This document shows positions 1 to 7,534 of a stretch of DNA of 33,645 bases, piece by piece (position 1 is the first letter of the stretch; every line of letters starts with the position of its first letter). The stretch comes from Candidatus Gemmiger avistercoris. GTDB lineage: Bacteria > Bacillota > Clostridia > Oscillospirales > Ruminococcaceae. The DNA is taken from contig DXBF01000038.1 of assembly GCA_019116705.1 (NCBI GenBank), positions 1 through 33,645 on the forward strand, read 5' to 3'. Below the pieces are notes generated by a model. It did no database searches. It saw only the letters and a program-made list of their open reading frames with translations, and was not told where the DNA came from. The position numbers and the translations under genes were made by a program.

Positions 1-63
1 GTACGGGCGGCCTGCTCTGTACGCCTTCCCTGTGAAAAAATAAACAAAAGCGGGCGCATACCC

Positions 64-92
64 TTGTTATTTTGAAAAAAGGGGTCTATAAT
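64..92 (+). promoter_or_regulatory. Sigma-A-type promoter of the ech operon
   Basis: A -35 TTGTTA (64-69) and a perfect -10 TATAAT (87-92) are separated by 17 bases. The predicted transcription start is near 99, giving a leader of about 45 bases before echA. Nothing else is recognisable in bases 1-63. Confidence 0.75.
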
Positions 93-144
93 AGGGCTGG
101 GTTTGTCAAAATATACGTTTTTTCTCCCAAAAGGAGGGAACTTT

Positions 145-2046
145 ATGGAAATCATTCCCGCCCTGATCGGCTGGCCCGCGCTGGCCGCCGTGGTGATCCC
201 GCTGCTCAAAAACCGCCGGGCGCGGGGCGCGGCGGTCTACGCGGCGGCCGCCGGGATGATGGCGCTGGCCCTGGCCCTGCTGGGCGCCTGGATGGCCGAC
301 GGCAAACAGACCATCGTGCTGGCGCCCGAGAGCGTGTACACCGAATACATCGACCTGGCCATGCTGGCGGGCGAGTTCCTGCTCATGGGGCTGATCGTCG
401 CGCTGTCCATCCGGCACCGCAAATACCCGGTGATCCTGCTTTCGGCCGGGCAGACGCTGCTGGTGGTCTGGTCCGAGATCTTCCACCCGGTGCAGAAGTC
501 CACCCACCTGCGGGTGGACGGGCTGGCCATGCTGCTGTGCATCATTGCGGCGTTCGTGGGCGGGTTCATCTGCATCTACGCGGTGGGCTACATGAAAGCC
601 TACCACGAACATCATAAGGAATATAAGGACCGCAGCGGGTTCTTCTTCTCGATGCTGTTTCTGTTTTTGGCCGCCATGTTCGGGCTGGTCCTGTCGGAAA
701 ACCTCGTCTGGATGTACTTCTTCTGGGAGGTCACCAGCGTGGTGTCCTTCCTGCTCATCGGCTATACCCGCACCGAGGAGGCCGTCAACAACAGTTTCCG
801 CGCCCTGTGGATGAACCTGCTGGGCGGCTTCGGCTTTGCCGCCGCCATCGTCTATATGGCGTGGAACTACGGCGTGGTGCAGCTGGCCGAGGTCATCGCC
901 ATCGCCCCGGCCATCCCGGTGGCGCTGCTGGCCTTTGCGGCGCTGACCAAGTCCGCCCAGCTGCCCTTCTCCTCCTGGCTGCTGGGGGCCATGGTGGCCC
1001 CCACGCCCTCCAGCGCGCTGCTGCACAGCGCCACCATGGTCAAGGCGGGGGTCTACCTGCTCATCCGGCTGGCCCCGGCGCTGGCGGGTTCCACGGCGGG
1101 GGCGATGGTCTCCTTCCTCGGCGGGTTCACCTTCCTGGCTGCCAGCATGATGGCCATTGCCCAGAACGACGGAAAAAAAGTGCTGGCTTTTTCCACCGTA
1201 TCCAACCTGGGGCTGATCGTGGCCTGCGCCGGCATCGGCGAGGAGGAGACGGTCTGGGCCGCCGTGCTGCTGATGATCTTCCACTCGGTGGCAAAATCCA
1301 TGCTGTTCCAGGCGGTGGGGTCCATTGAGAACGCCCTCGGCACCCGCGACATCGAGGCCATGCACGGCCTGCTGCTGCGGCTGCCCAGGCTGACCTACGT
1401 GATGGGCATCGGCATCGCGGGCATGTACCTGGCGCCTTTCGGCATGCTGATCTCCAAGTGGGTGGCCCTCAGGTCTTTCGTCGATTCCAACAACTACCTG
1501 CTGGTCATCTTCCTGGCCTACGGCAGCGGCACCACCATGTTCTACTGGACCAAGTGGCTCAGCAAGCTGGTCTCGCTGCATCACACGCGGGAACCCGTCA
1601 CCGACCGCACCCACCGGGACCAGTACCTTTCCATGTTCGTGCACGCGGCGGCCACACTGGGGCTCTGCCTGCTGTTCCCGCTGGTCTCGGACCGGGTGGT
1701 GGACCCCATCGTGCGCACGCTGCTGGGTTCCGCCCATGCGGTGCTCTCCATGAATGTGCTCACCACCATGGTCATCATGGTGGTGTCGGTGCTGTTCGTG
1801 CCCACGCTGATGTTCGTGCTCACCCGCTCCACCCACCGGGACTATGTGCCCATTTACATGGGCGGCGCCAACGAGGGGGACAATACCTATTTTGTCAACA
1901 GCTACGGCGAGCCGGAACACCTGTACCTGAGCAACTGGTACATGCGCTTTGAATTCGGCATGCGGCGGCTCATGCGCCCGGCGGTGATCGTATCCGCCGG
2001 GGTGCTGGCCGTGATGCTGTGCGTGATCATAGGGGGTGCAGTATGA
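145..2046 (+). CDS. echA: Ech hydrogenase antiporter-like membrane subunit (NuoL/EchA-like)
   Basis: A 633-residue polytopic membrane protein of the NuoL/MrpA/EchA proton-translocating family. In energy-converting hydrogenases this subunit moves H+ or Na+ as electrons flow from ferredoxin to protons. Visible family marks are the membrane glutamate in FFWE (E195), a lysine in LTKSAQLPF (K269) and the signature APTPSSALLHSATMVKAG (around 283-302, K300). It is rich in hydrophobic helices throughout. An in-frame start lies upstream at 103, but the ATG at 145 is preferred because AGGAGGG (132-138) sits just ahead of it. It is the first gene of a six-gene operon and its stop overlaps the echB start. 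The hydrogenase assignment rests on the downstream NiFe subunit; alone it could be an Mrp or complex I subunit. Confidence 0.92.
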   Translation: MEIIPALIGWPALAAVVIPLLKNRRARGAAVYAAAAGMMALALALLGAWMADGKQTIVLAPESVYTEYIDLAMLAGEFLLMGLIVALSIRHRKYPVILLSAGQTLLVVWSEIFHPVQKSTHLRVDGLAMLLCIIAAFVGGFICIYAVGYMKAYHEHHKEYKDRSGFFFSMLFLFLAAMFGLVLSENLVWMYFFWEVTSVVSFLLIGYTRTEEAVNNSFRALWMNLLGGFGFAAAIVYMAWNYGVVQLAEVIAIAPAIPVALLAFAALTKSAQLPFSSWLLGAMVAPTPSSALLHSATMVKAGVYLLIRLAPALAGSTAGAMVSFLGGFTFLAASMMAIAQNDGKKVLAFSTVSNLGLIVACAGIGEEETVWAAVLLMIFHSVAKSMLFQAVGSIENALGTRDIEAMHGLLLRLPRLTYVMGIGIAGMYLAPFGMLISKWVALRSFVDSNNYLLVIFLAYGSGTTMFYWTKWLSKLVSLHHTREPVTDRTHRDQYLSMFVHAAATLGLCLLFPLVSDRVVDPIVRTLLGSAHAVLSMNVLTTMVIMVVSVLFVPTLMFVLTRSTHRDYVPIYMGGANEGDNTYFVNSYGEPEHLYLSNWYMRFEFGMRRLMRPAVIVSAGVLAVMLCVIIGGAV

Positions 2047-2906
2047 TGCAGGCTGTCAGTGTTGTGCTGTATCTGGCGCTGGCGCCGCTGGCCGGCGCGC
2101 TGCTGGACGGGGTGGACCGCAAACTTTCGGCCCGGATGCAGGGCCGCAAGGGCCCGCCCCTGCTCCAGCCCTTCTATGACCTGGGCAAGCTGTTCTCCAA
2201 ACAGATGCTGGCGGTCAACAGCGTGCAGATGTTCCTGCTGCTCAGCTACCTGATCTTCCTGGCGGTGGCGGGGTCGCTGCTGTTCGCGGGCGAGGACCTG
2301 CTCATGTGCATGTTCATGCTCTCGACGGCGGATATGTTCCTGGTCATGGCGGCCTCCAGCGATTCCTCGCCCTTCTCCACGCTGGGCGCGGGGCGCGAGA
2401 TGATCCAGATCATGGCCTACGAGCCCATGACGCTGCTGCTGGCCGTGGGGTTCTATCTGGCCACCGGCTCTTTCCAGGTGGGGGACATCGTCCGCCAGCC
2501 CACCAGCGCGGTGGCCGTCATGCCGGGGTTTCTGCTGGGGCTGCTGTTCATCATGGCCGTCAAGCTGCGCAAGTCGCCGTTTGACCTGTCCACCAGCCAC
2601 CACGCCCACCAGGAGATCGTCAAGGGCCTGACCACCGAGATGGCGGGCCCCACCCTGGCGGTGATGAACATTGCCGAATACTACGAGATGACGCTGATGC
2701 TGGGGCTGGTGGGGCTGTTCTTCGTCAACAGCGACCCCCTCAGCTGGCCGCTGGCCGTGCTGGCCTGCCTGGCGGCGTATTTCCTGGAGATGCTGTGGGA
2801 CAACGTCAGCGCCCGGGTGCGCTGGCGCACCCTGCTGGACGGCTGCTGGGTGGTCACGCTGCTCACCGGCGGCCTGAACGGGCTGATCCTTATGCTGATC
2901 CATTGA
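2043..2906 (+). CDS. echB: Ech hydrogenase membrane anchor subunit (NuoH/EchB-like)
   Basis: A 287-residue membrane protein of the NuoH/HycD/EchB family, which anchors the soluble hydrogenase module and couples it to the ion-pumping arm. Family marks are RMQGRKGPPLLQPFYDL near the N-terminus and the loop SPFDLSTSHHAHQEIVKGL followed by TEMAGPTLAVMNIAEYYEM. Conserved acidic residues in these loops line the coupling channel in homologues. The start is ATG 2043, which overlaps the echA stop (ATGA). A second ATG at 2046 is better spaced from the GGGGGTG element at about 2032-2038, so the true start could be either. It is translationally coupled to echA. Confidence 0.9.
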   Translation: MMQAVSVVLYLALAPLAGALLDGVDRKLSARMQGRKGPPLLQPFYDLGKLFSKQMLAVNSVQMFLLLSYLIFLAVAGSLLFAGEDLLMCMFMLSTADMFLVMAASSDSSPFSTLGAGREMIQIMAYEPMTLLLAVGFYLATGSFQVGDIVRQPTSAVAVMPGFLLGLLFIMAVKLRKSPFDLSTSHHAHQEIVKGLTTEMAGPTLAVMNIAEYYEMTLMLGLVGLFFVNSDPLSWPLAVLACLAAYFLEMLWDNVSARVRWRTLLDGCWVVTLLTGGLNGLILMLIH

Positions 2907-2922
2907 GGGGGGGCGGTAACAC

Positions 2923-3375
2923 ATGGCAAAGGCAAAACTGGCAAAGTCGCCCTGGATGCTCCACTATGACGGCAGCAGCTGCAACGGCTGCGACATCGAG
3001 GTGCTGGCCTGCACCACGCCGAAATACGACATCGAGCGCTTCGGCATCATCAACACCGGCGACCCCTTCCAGGCCGACATCCTGCTCATCACCGGCGGCG
3101 TCAACCACCAGAGCGAGAGCGTCATCCGGCAGATCTATTCCCAGATGCCGGAACCCAAAGTGGTGGTGGCGGTGGGCATCTGCGCCTGCACCGGCGGCGT
3201 GTTCAAGGACTGCTACAACATCAAGGGCGGCATCGACACCGTGATCCCGGTGGACGTCTACGTGCCGGGCTGCGCGGCCCGGCCCCAGGCCATCATCGAC
3301 GGCGTGGTCAAGGCGCTGGCGGTCCTGCAGCAGAAGCGGGAAGCCTGGGCCGGACGCCGCCGCGGCGAAGCGTGA
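2923..3375 (+). CDS. echC: Ech hydrogenase small subunit (NuoB/EchC-like)
   Basis: A 150-residue soluble subunit of the NuoB/[NiFe]-hydrogenase small-subunit family, which holds the proximal [4Fe-4S] cluster next to the NiFe site. Four ligand cysteines fit the family pattern: C20 and C23 (SSCNGCDIE), C87 (GICACTGG) and C117 (YVPGCAARP). The protein is short, as in Ech, and lacks the extra cluster domain of classical hydrogenase small subunits. A strong GAGGGGGGG ribosome site lies 16-9 bases before the ATG. The C-terminal tail (about 136-150) is basic and not conserved-looking. Confidence 0.93.
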   Translation: MAKAKLAKSPWMLHYDGSSCNGCDIEVLACTTPKYDIERFGIINTGDPFQADILLITGGVNHQSESVIRQIYSQMPEPKVVVAVGICACTGGVFKDCYNIKGGIDTVIPVDVYVPGCAARPQAIIDGVVKALAVLQQKREAWAGRRRGEA

Positions 3376-3392
3376 GAGGGGAGGGACCGAGC

Positions 3393-3740
3393 ATGGAAGT
3401 ACAAAATACCATCGAGCCCATCACCGTGGTGGAGTTCATGCCCCAGGTGCTGCGCTTCAAGCGGGACGGCTGGCATGTGGTGCAGCTCTGCGCCGCCCGC
3501 CTGCCCGACGGCTGCGAACTGAGCTATTCCTTCGGCAAAGGCTACGACATGCGCACCCTGCGCCTGACCGTGGGCGACAGCGAGGTGGTGCCCAGCATCA
3601 CCCAGGCGTTCCCCGGCGCCTTTTTGCAGGAGAACGAAGCCGCCGAACTGTTCGGCGTCCGGATCGAGGGCATCAGCCAGGATTACCGCGGCAAGCTCTA
3701 CCGCATCGGTGCGGAAACGCCGTTCAAGCAGAAAGGGTGA
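3393..3740 (+). CDS. echD: Ech hydrogenase subunit (NuoC/EchD-like)
   Basis: A 115-residue protein of the NuoC/30-kDa subunit family, the small structural partner of the large hydrogenase subunit. The C-terminal half shows the family signature around LQENEAAELFGVRIEG followed by a DYRGKLYRI ending. There is no cofactor motif, as expected. Start ATG 3393 is chosen because AGGGGAGG (3376-3383) precedes it; an in-frame start at 3372 would overlap the echC stop and has no ribosome site. It lies between echC and echE, matching the canonical ech order. Confidence 0.88.
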   Translation: MEVQNTIEPITVVEFMPQVLRFKRDGWHVVQLCAARLPDGCELSYSFGKGYDMRTLRLTVGDSEVVPSITQAFPGAFLQENEAAELFGVRIEGISQDYRGKLYRIGAETPFKQKG

Positions 3741-3746
3741 GGGAAG

Positions 3747-4826
3747 ATGGCAAAACAGAGTATCGTGCCCTTCGGCCCCCAGCACCCGGTGCTGCCGGAG
3801 CCGGTGCACCTGGACCTGGTGCTGGAGGACGAGGTGGTGGTCAAGGCGGTGCCCAGCATCGGCTTTGTCCACCGGGGGCTGGAAAAACTGGTGGAGACCA
3901 GGGACTATAAAGAGTACGTCTATATCGCCGAGCGGGTCTGCGGCATCTGCAGCTTCGGCCACGGCATGGGCTACTGCCAGTGCCTGGAAAAGATCATGAA
4001 CGTGGAGATCCCGCCCCGGGCGGCCTACCTGCGCACCATCTGGATGGAGATGAGCCGCGTACACAGCCACCTGCTGTGGCTGGGCCTGCTGGCCGACGCC
4101 CTGGGGTTCGAGAGCCTGTTCATGCAGAGCTGGAAACTGCGGGAAAAGATCCTGGATATGTTCGACGCCACCACCGGCGGGCGGGTCATCTTCTCGGTCA
4201 ACTGCATCGGCGGCGTGCTCAAAGACATGGACGGCGGCATGCTCAAGGCCATCGCGGATACCGTGGACGGGATGGAGCGGGAACTGCGCCCCATCGCCGA
4301 GGCGTTCCTGCGGGACTACACCGTGGGCACCCGCCTGCACGAACTGGGCGTGCTCACGGCCGAACAGGCCGACGCCATGGGGGCGGTCGGCCCCATGCTG
4401 CGGGCCTCCGGCGTCAGCCGCGACACCCGCAAACTGGGCTATGCGGCCTACGGCGAACTGGAGTTTGAGCCCATCACCGCCAGGGACGGCGACTCCTTCG
4501 CCCGGTGTGAGGTGCGCATCCGGGAACTGTTCCAGTCCTTCGATCTGATCCGCCAGGCCATCCGCAAGATCCCGGCGGGGCCCATCGCGGTGCCGGTCAG
4601 GGGCAACCCCGGCGGCGAGCACTTCATGCGCATCGAACAGCCCCGGGGCGAGGCCGTCTACTACGTCAAGGCCAACGGCACCAAATACCTGGACCGCTTC
4701 CGCCTGCGCACCCCCACCACCAGCAACATCCCGCCCATGCTGGAACTGCTCAAGGGCTGCCAGCTGGCCGACGTGGCCCTGCTGATCCTGACCATCGACC
4801 CCTGCATCAGCTGTACCGAGAGGTGA
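3747..4826 (+). CDS. echE: Ech [NiFe]-hydrogenase large subunit (NuoD/EchE-like)
   Basis: A 359-residue catalytic subunit. The N-terminal NiFe ligand pair is C65 and C68 (ERVCGICSFGHG) and the C-terminal pair is C353 and C356 (DPCISCTER). Both pairs are intact, which separates it from complex I NuoD and from cysteine-less paralogues and supports real hydrogenase activity (2H+ + 2e- to H2, reversible). The PFGPQHP motif near the N-terminus is typical of group 4 enzymes. The chain ends right after DPCxxCxxR (R359), so there is no C-terminal extension to be removed by a maturation protease. No hyp maturation genes are in the window. It is tightly spaced after echD and its stop abuts echF. Confidence 0.95.
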   Translation: MAKQSIVPFGPQHPVLPEPVHLDLVLEDEVVVKAVPSIGFVHRGLEKLVETRDYKEYVYIAERVCGICSFGHGMGYCQCLEKIMNVEIPPRAAYLRTIWMEMSRVHSHLLWLGLLADALGFESLFMQSWKLREKILDMFDATTGGRVIFSVNCIGGVLKDMDGGMLKAIADTVDGMERELRPIAEAFLRDYTVGTRLHELGVLTAEQADAMGAVGPMLRASGVSRDTRKLGYAAYGELEFEPITARDGDSFARCEVRIRELFQSFDLIRQAIRKIPAGPIAVPVRGNPGGEHFMRIEQPRGEAVYYVKANGTKYLDRFRLRTPTTSNIPPMLELLKGCQLADVALLILTIDPCISCTER

Positions 4827-4831
4827 GGCCC

Positions 4832-5413
4832 ATGGAACAACGCAAGCACGAACCCAAGACCTACCCCTGGCGGGCTTTCCCTTTTGCGGGCACGGTGCTG
4901 AAAAACCTGTTCAGCAAACCCGCCACCACGGGTTACCCCTTTGAACCGGCCCACTACCCCGACCGCATGCGCGGGCATGTGGAGATCCAGATCGAAAACT
5001 GCATCAGCTGCGGCCTGTGCGCCCGCAGCTGCCCGCCCGGCGCGCTGAAGGTGGACCGCGCCGCCGGCACCTGGACCATTGATCGCTTTGACTGCGTCCA
5101 GTGCGGCAGCTGCGTCAACGCCTGCCCCAAAAAGTGCCTGACCATGGTACCCGGCTATACCGAGCCCGCCGCCCAAAAAAGCAGCGAGACCTTCACCCGC
5201 CCTCAGGCCCCCGAGGTCCCGGCGGGCAAGGCGGGCGGCAGGCCGGTGAAAGGGGACGCCTGTGTGTACTGCACCCTCTGCGCCAAAAAGTGCCCCCAGG
5301 GGGCCATCACGGTGGACCGCGCCGCCAGGACCTGGTCCCTCGACGCCGGAAAATGCGTCGGCTGCGGCCTGTGCGCGGCCTCCTGCCCCAAAAAGTGCCT
5401 GACGCTGCAATAA
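4832..5413 (+). CDS. echF: Polyferredoxin-like EchF with four [4Fe-4S] motifs
   Basis: A 193-residue electron-input subunit of the NuoI/EchF family, expected to receive electrons from reduced ferredoxin. It has four CxxCxxCxxxCP motifs: C57/60/63/67, C88/91/94/98, C144/147/150/154 and C175/178/181/185. Residues 57-104 and 144-191 are near-copies of each other, both ending in CPKKCLT. They are joined by a proline/alanine-rich linker (about 107-140). Typical EchF has only two clusters in roughly 120-140 residues, so the second half is an internal duplication. Start ATG 4832 is preferred, with GAGGTG at 4820-4825; a GTG at 4823 is possible. It is the last gene of the operon. Confidence 0.93.
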   Translation: MEQRKHEPKTYPWRAFPFAGTVLKNLFSKPATTGYPFEPAHYPDRMRGHVEIQIENCISCGLCARSCPPGALKVDRAAGTWTIDRFDCVQCGSCVNACPKKCLTMVPGYTEPAAQKSSETFTRPQAPEVPAGKAGGRPVKGDACVYCTLCAKKCPQGAITVDRAARTWSLDAGKCVGCGLCAASCPKKCLTLQ

Positions 5414-5429
5414 AGCGGCAGCGCAGAAA

Positions 5430-5475
5430 GCCCCGCGGCGGGCCTGCATCGCAGGCCCGCCGCGGGGCGTGTTTT
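5430..5475 (+). terminator. Terminator of the ech operon
   Basis: An 18-bp perfect GC-rich stem (5430-5447 with 5451-5468) and 3-base loop are followed by GTTTTC (5470-5475). It lies between convergent genes and may also stop the minus-strand flavodoxin transcript. Confidence 0.85.
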
Positions 5476-5485
5476 CTGTGGGGGA

Positions 5486-5905
5486 TCACTGCCAGGCAGC
5501 CAGGCGGCGGCCCAGCTCCCGGCACTGGTCCAGCGCGCCGCCGTCGGGGGCGCCGTTCACGATCAGCCCCTCCCCGTCCAGCAGCAGCGCGCCGTCCTCC
5601 CGGCAGCGGGCGGCCCACTGTTCCATCCATTCGCCGCTGCCCCAGCCGTAGGAGCCGAACAGCGCGATCTTTTTGCCGTTCAGGCCGCCCTCCACGGCGG
5701 CGAACATCGGCTCGAACTCGCTTTCCTCCAGTTCCTCGGCCCCCATGGCCGGGCAGCCGAAGGCCACCGCGTCGCAAGCCGCCAGGTCGGCGGGGGTGAA
5801 GGCGGCGGCTTCCACCGGCGTGCTGCCGGCGCCTTCGGCCACGGCGCGGGCCATGGCCTCGGTGTTGCCGGTGCCGCTCCAATAGACAACTGCTGTTTTG
5901 TTCAT
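5486..5905 (-). CDS. Flavodoxin
   Basis: A 139-residue protein with the flavodoxin FMN-phosphate loop at the N-terminus (YWSGTGNTEAMA, residues 8-19) and the usual short flavodoxin length. Later loops FGCPAMGAEELEESEF and LFGSYGWGSGEWM fit the FMN-flanking regions of clostridial flavodoxins. It carries single electrons in the cytoplasm and can replace ferredoxin when iron is short. AAAGGAG lies just upstream of the ATG. It starts 31 bases after the DUF3793 gene with no terminator between, so the two probably share the promoter at 6634-6662 and its metal-box-like sites. It converges on the ech operon. Confidence 0.93.
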   Translation of the reverse strand: MNKTAVVYWSGTGNTEAMARAVAEGAGSTPVEAAAFTPADLAACDAVAFGCPAMGAEELEESEFEPMFAAVEGGLNGKKIALFGSYGWGSGEWMEQWAARCREDGALLLDGEGLIVNGAPDGGALDQCRELGRRLAAWQ

Positions 5906-5936
5906 CGTACACGCTCCTTTGTGTGGTCTTTCTATG

Positions 5937-6506
5937 TCATACCGCCACGGTCAGCCGGGTCACCGGCATGCCGCTGCGGTAGCAGCGCAGGTAAACGTCG
6001 GTGCATTTGCGCAGCCGCGCAAAGCGGTCCCGGGCGCGGGCCGGGTCCTCGTAGGACCGCCAGTATCCCGTAAAGGTGTAGTTCTTGCCCTTGTTCTGCA
6101 CAAAGCCGATCACATCCTGCAGGGGGTAGTCCAGGAACACCCCGATCTCGTGGGGGAACTCCTGCTCCTGCCGCAGCCGGGTGCTCAGGCAGTCCAGGCA
6201 GCGGCGGCAGTCCGCCGTGCGGGGGTAACCGGCGGCGCACAGGAAGCCCTGCACGGCGGGCCGGTGCAGGATATCGCCCAGCCGCCCCTGCCGGTAGACG
6301 TAGATCAGGTGGGCGTGGGTGCGCGGGCAGCTTTTGAGCACCTCGATCTGCACGCCCCGGGGGCCCAGCTGGCTGCGCCAGGCGTCCAGCAGCGCCGCCA
6401 GGGCGCCGGCGTCAGGCTCGACCCAGCGGAACAGGTTGGCCGCTTTCAGCCCGGCCATCACCGGGGCGCACTGGGTCACAAAAGTGGTGCCGAAGTCACG
6501 TTGCAT
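5937..6506 (-). CDS. DUF3793 family protein
   Basis: A 189-residue soluble protein of the DUF3793 family, of unknown biochemical function. Visible family-like segments are CAPVMAGLKAANLF near the N-terminus, LKSCPRTHAHLIYVYR, HEIGVFLDYPLQDVIGFVQN and a C-terminal LRKCTDVYLRCYRSG. Cysteines in the middle (CRRCLDC) could bind metal, but this is a guess. From general knowledge, members often sit near iron-related genes such as feo and flavodoxin. Start ATG 6506 is chosen over an in-frame start 48 bases upstream because GGAGGAAG lies directly before it. It is the first gene of a two-gene unit with flavodoxin. Confidence 0.82.
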   Translation of the reverse strand: MQRDFGTTFVTQCAPVMAGLKAANLFRWVEPDAGALAALLDAWRSQLGPRGVQIEVLKSCPRTHAHLIYVYRQGRLGDILHRPAVQGFLCAAGYPRTADCRRCLDCLSTRLRQEQEFPHEIGVFLDYPLQDVIGFVQNKGKNYTFTGYWRSYEDPARARDRFARLRKCTDVYLRCYRSGMPVTRLTVAV

Positions 6507-6544
6507 AGGCTTCCTCCATTTCCGGCGGGCGGGCCGCAGCATAA

Positions 6545-6562
6545 GGTTAGCCAAAGCTAACC
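6545..6562. promoter_or_regulatory. Palindrome in the DUF3793 leader, DtxR-like
   Basis: GGTTAGC and GCTAACC are perfect 7-base arms around CAAA. The half-site resembles the TTAGGTTAGC-type boxes bound by DtxR/IdeR metal regulators. It lies 39 bases upstream of the DUF3793 start codon, inside the predicted leader. The regulator identity is inferred. Confidence 0.5.
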
Positions 6563-6572
6563 ACCGGGTCTG

Positions 6573-6604
6573 AAAAACCGTCCCGCCGTGTGCGCAGGGG
6601 ACGG
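6573..6604 (-). terminator. Terminator-like hairpin inside the DUF3793 leader
   Basis: On the minus strand CCGTCCC (6604-6598) pairs with GGGACGG (6584-6578), and TTTTT (6577-6573) follows at once. It lies between the predicted transcription start (about 6627) and the DUF3793 start codon, so it may act as an attenuator. The loop is 13 bases. No gene ends just upstream that would need a terminator in this direction. Confidence 0.45.
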
Positions 6605-6608
6605 GCTT

Positions 6609-6624
6609 GTTAGCTATAACTAAC
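6609..6624. promoter_or_regulatory. Operator-like palindrome at the DUF3793 transcription start
   Basis: GTTAGCTATAACTAAC has GTTAG and CTAAC arms and lies directly downstream of the minus-strand -10 box, over the predicted start site near 6627. This is a classic repressor position. It shares the GTTAG/CTAAC half-site with the palindrome at 6545-6562, so both may bind the same metal-responsive regulator. Confidence 0.55.
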
Positions 6625-6633
6625 TACGCGGAT

Positions 6634-6662
6634 ACTATACCACGCCGCCGCGCGTTTGTCAA
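6634..6662 (-). promoter_or_regulatory. Strong promoter for DUF3793-flavodoxin
   Basis: On the minus strand, a perfect -35 TTGACA (6662-6657), 17-base spacer (6656-6640) and -10 TATAGT (6639-6634). This is one of the best sigma-A matches in the window, consistent with a strong promoter held down by a repressor. Confidence 0.8.
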
Positions 6663-6682
6663 GAAATTTTTACCGCGCCGTT

Positions 6683-6711
6683 TTGCATCCCGCGGCTTGC
6701 GGGAGTATAAT
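6683..6711 (+). promoter_or_regulatory. Promoter for the membrane protein gene at 6742
   Basis: A -35 TTGCAT (6683-6688) and a perfect -10 TATAAT (6706-6711) have a 17-base spacer. It is divergent from the DUF3793 promoter; the two -35 boxes lie about 20 bases apart. Confidence 0.65.
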
Positions 6712-6741
6712 GGAGGAAAACGAACCACTGGGAGGCCCTGT

Positions 6742-7521
6742 ATGAAGATCAAACGGATTTGGATGTCGGCGCAGTCTGCGCGCAAGAGCCGCTACGGCCT
6801 GTACATGGCGGGCGGCGTGGCGGGGATCACGGCGCTGGTGCTGCTGCTCGTGGCCGGGGGTATGGCGCTGGTGCTCCGGCTGGGCCTGCCGCGGGAGACC
6901 GCGCTGCTGGCCCTCTGCCTGGGCGTCACGGCGCTGGCGGTGTGGCTGGCCGTTGCCCTGGGCCGGCGCGGCGTGCGCGACGCCTCCGTCTTTTTTCTGA
7001 CGGAGGGGGACCGCCTCTTTGTGCTGGACGCGCGCATGCTGGCGCGCCCGGGCCGCGGCCTGACGGGGTTCGCTGCGGGCGTGTTGCAGACCCAGGCCCT
7101 GCTGCGGCAGATCGCGGACGATGGGCGTCTGCCCGCCGCTGCCGGGGAGATCCTGCGGGTGGAGCGCATCCGGGAAAACCGCACCCACCGGGCCGTCGTC
7201 TGCCGGGTGCGCCGCCCCGGCGGGGCCGTTGTGCGCAGGACCTGCTTCCTGTTCGACGGCATCCCGGACGCCGACCTGCTGCTGCGGGAACTGGAACGGC
7301 GGGAAAGCTGGGAGAACAGCCTGGAACCGCCGCAGGACAAAGACCTGCTGCGGCTGCTGCTCAGCGCGCTGGCCTGCGCGGGATTCGCGGCGGTCTGCGC
7401 ATTGAGCCACCCCGCCGTGGGGCGGCTGCCGTCGGGGGTGTACTTCCCCTGCCTGGGAGCGGCTTTCGCGGCCTTCTGCGCCGCCGTTTACTTTGCGGTG
7501 CGCCGCCACCGCGGCGAATGA
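6742..7521 (+). CDS. Unrecognised membrane protein
   Basis: A 259-residue protein that I cannot assign to a family. Two hydrophobic helices lie at the N-terminus (about residues 18-43 and 50-70). A soluble, arginine-rich middle (about 72-200) follows. Two more hydrophobic segments lie near the C-terminus (about 208-226 and 234-254). The N-terminus is basic, so both ends and the middle domain are probably cytoplasmic. No catalytic motif stands out. Start ATG 6742 is supported by GGGAGG (6730-6735); an in-frame start far upstream would run through the promoter. It is monocistronic, between its own promoter and a strong hairpin. Confidence 0.75.
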   Translation: MKIKRIWMSAQSARKSRYGLYMAGGVAGITALVLLLVAGGMALVLRLGLPRETALLALCLGVTALAVWLAVALGRRGVRDASVFFLTEGDRLFVLDARMLARPGRGLTGFAAGVLQTQALLRQIADDGRLPAAAGEILRVERIRENRTHRAVVCRVRRPGGAVVRRTCFLFDGIPDADLLLRELERRESWENSLEPPQDKDLLRLLLSALACAGFAAVCALSHPAVGRLPSGVYFPCLGAAFAAFCAAVYFAVRRHRGE

Positions 7522-7534
7522 GGAAGGCGCCGGT

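Noticed and set aside
106-1920. A 604-codon minus-strand frame opposite echA
   Set aside because: Antisense shadow of a clear membrane protein; the translation is His/Gln/Gly-rich and has no ribosome site or domain.
145-5413. Complex I (NADH dehydrogenase) fragment instead of a hydrogenase
   Set aside because: The large subunit has both NiFe cysteine pairs, and the set is limited to the six Ech-type subunits with no quinone-type or NADH-type partners.
5898-6560. A plus-strand gene overlapping DUF3793
   Set aside because: It is antisense to a recognisable family member, with no ribosome site and biased composition.
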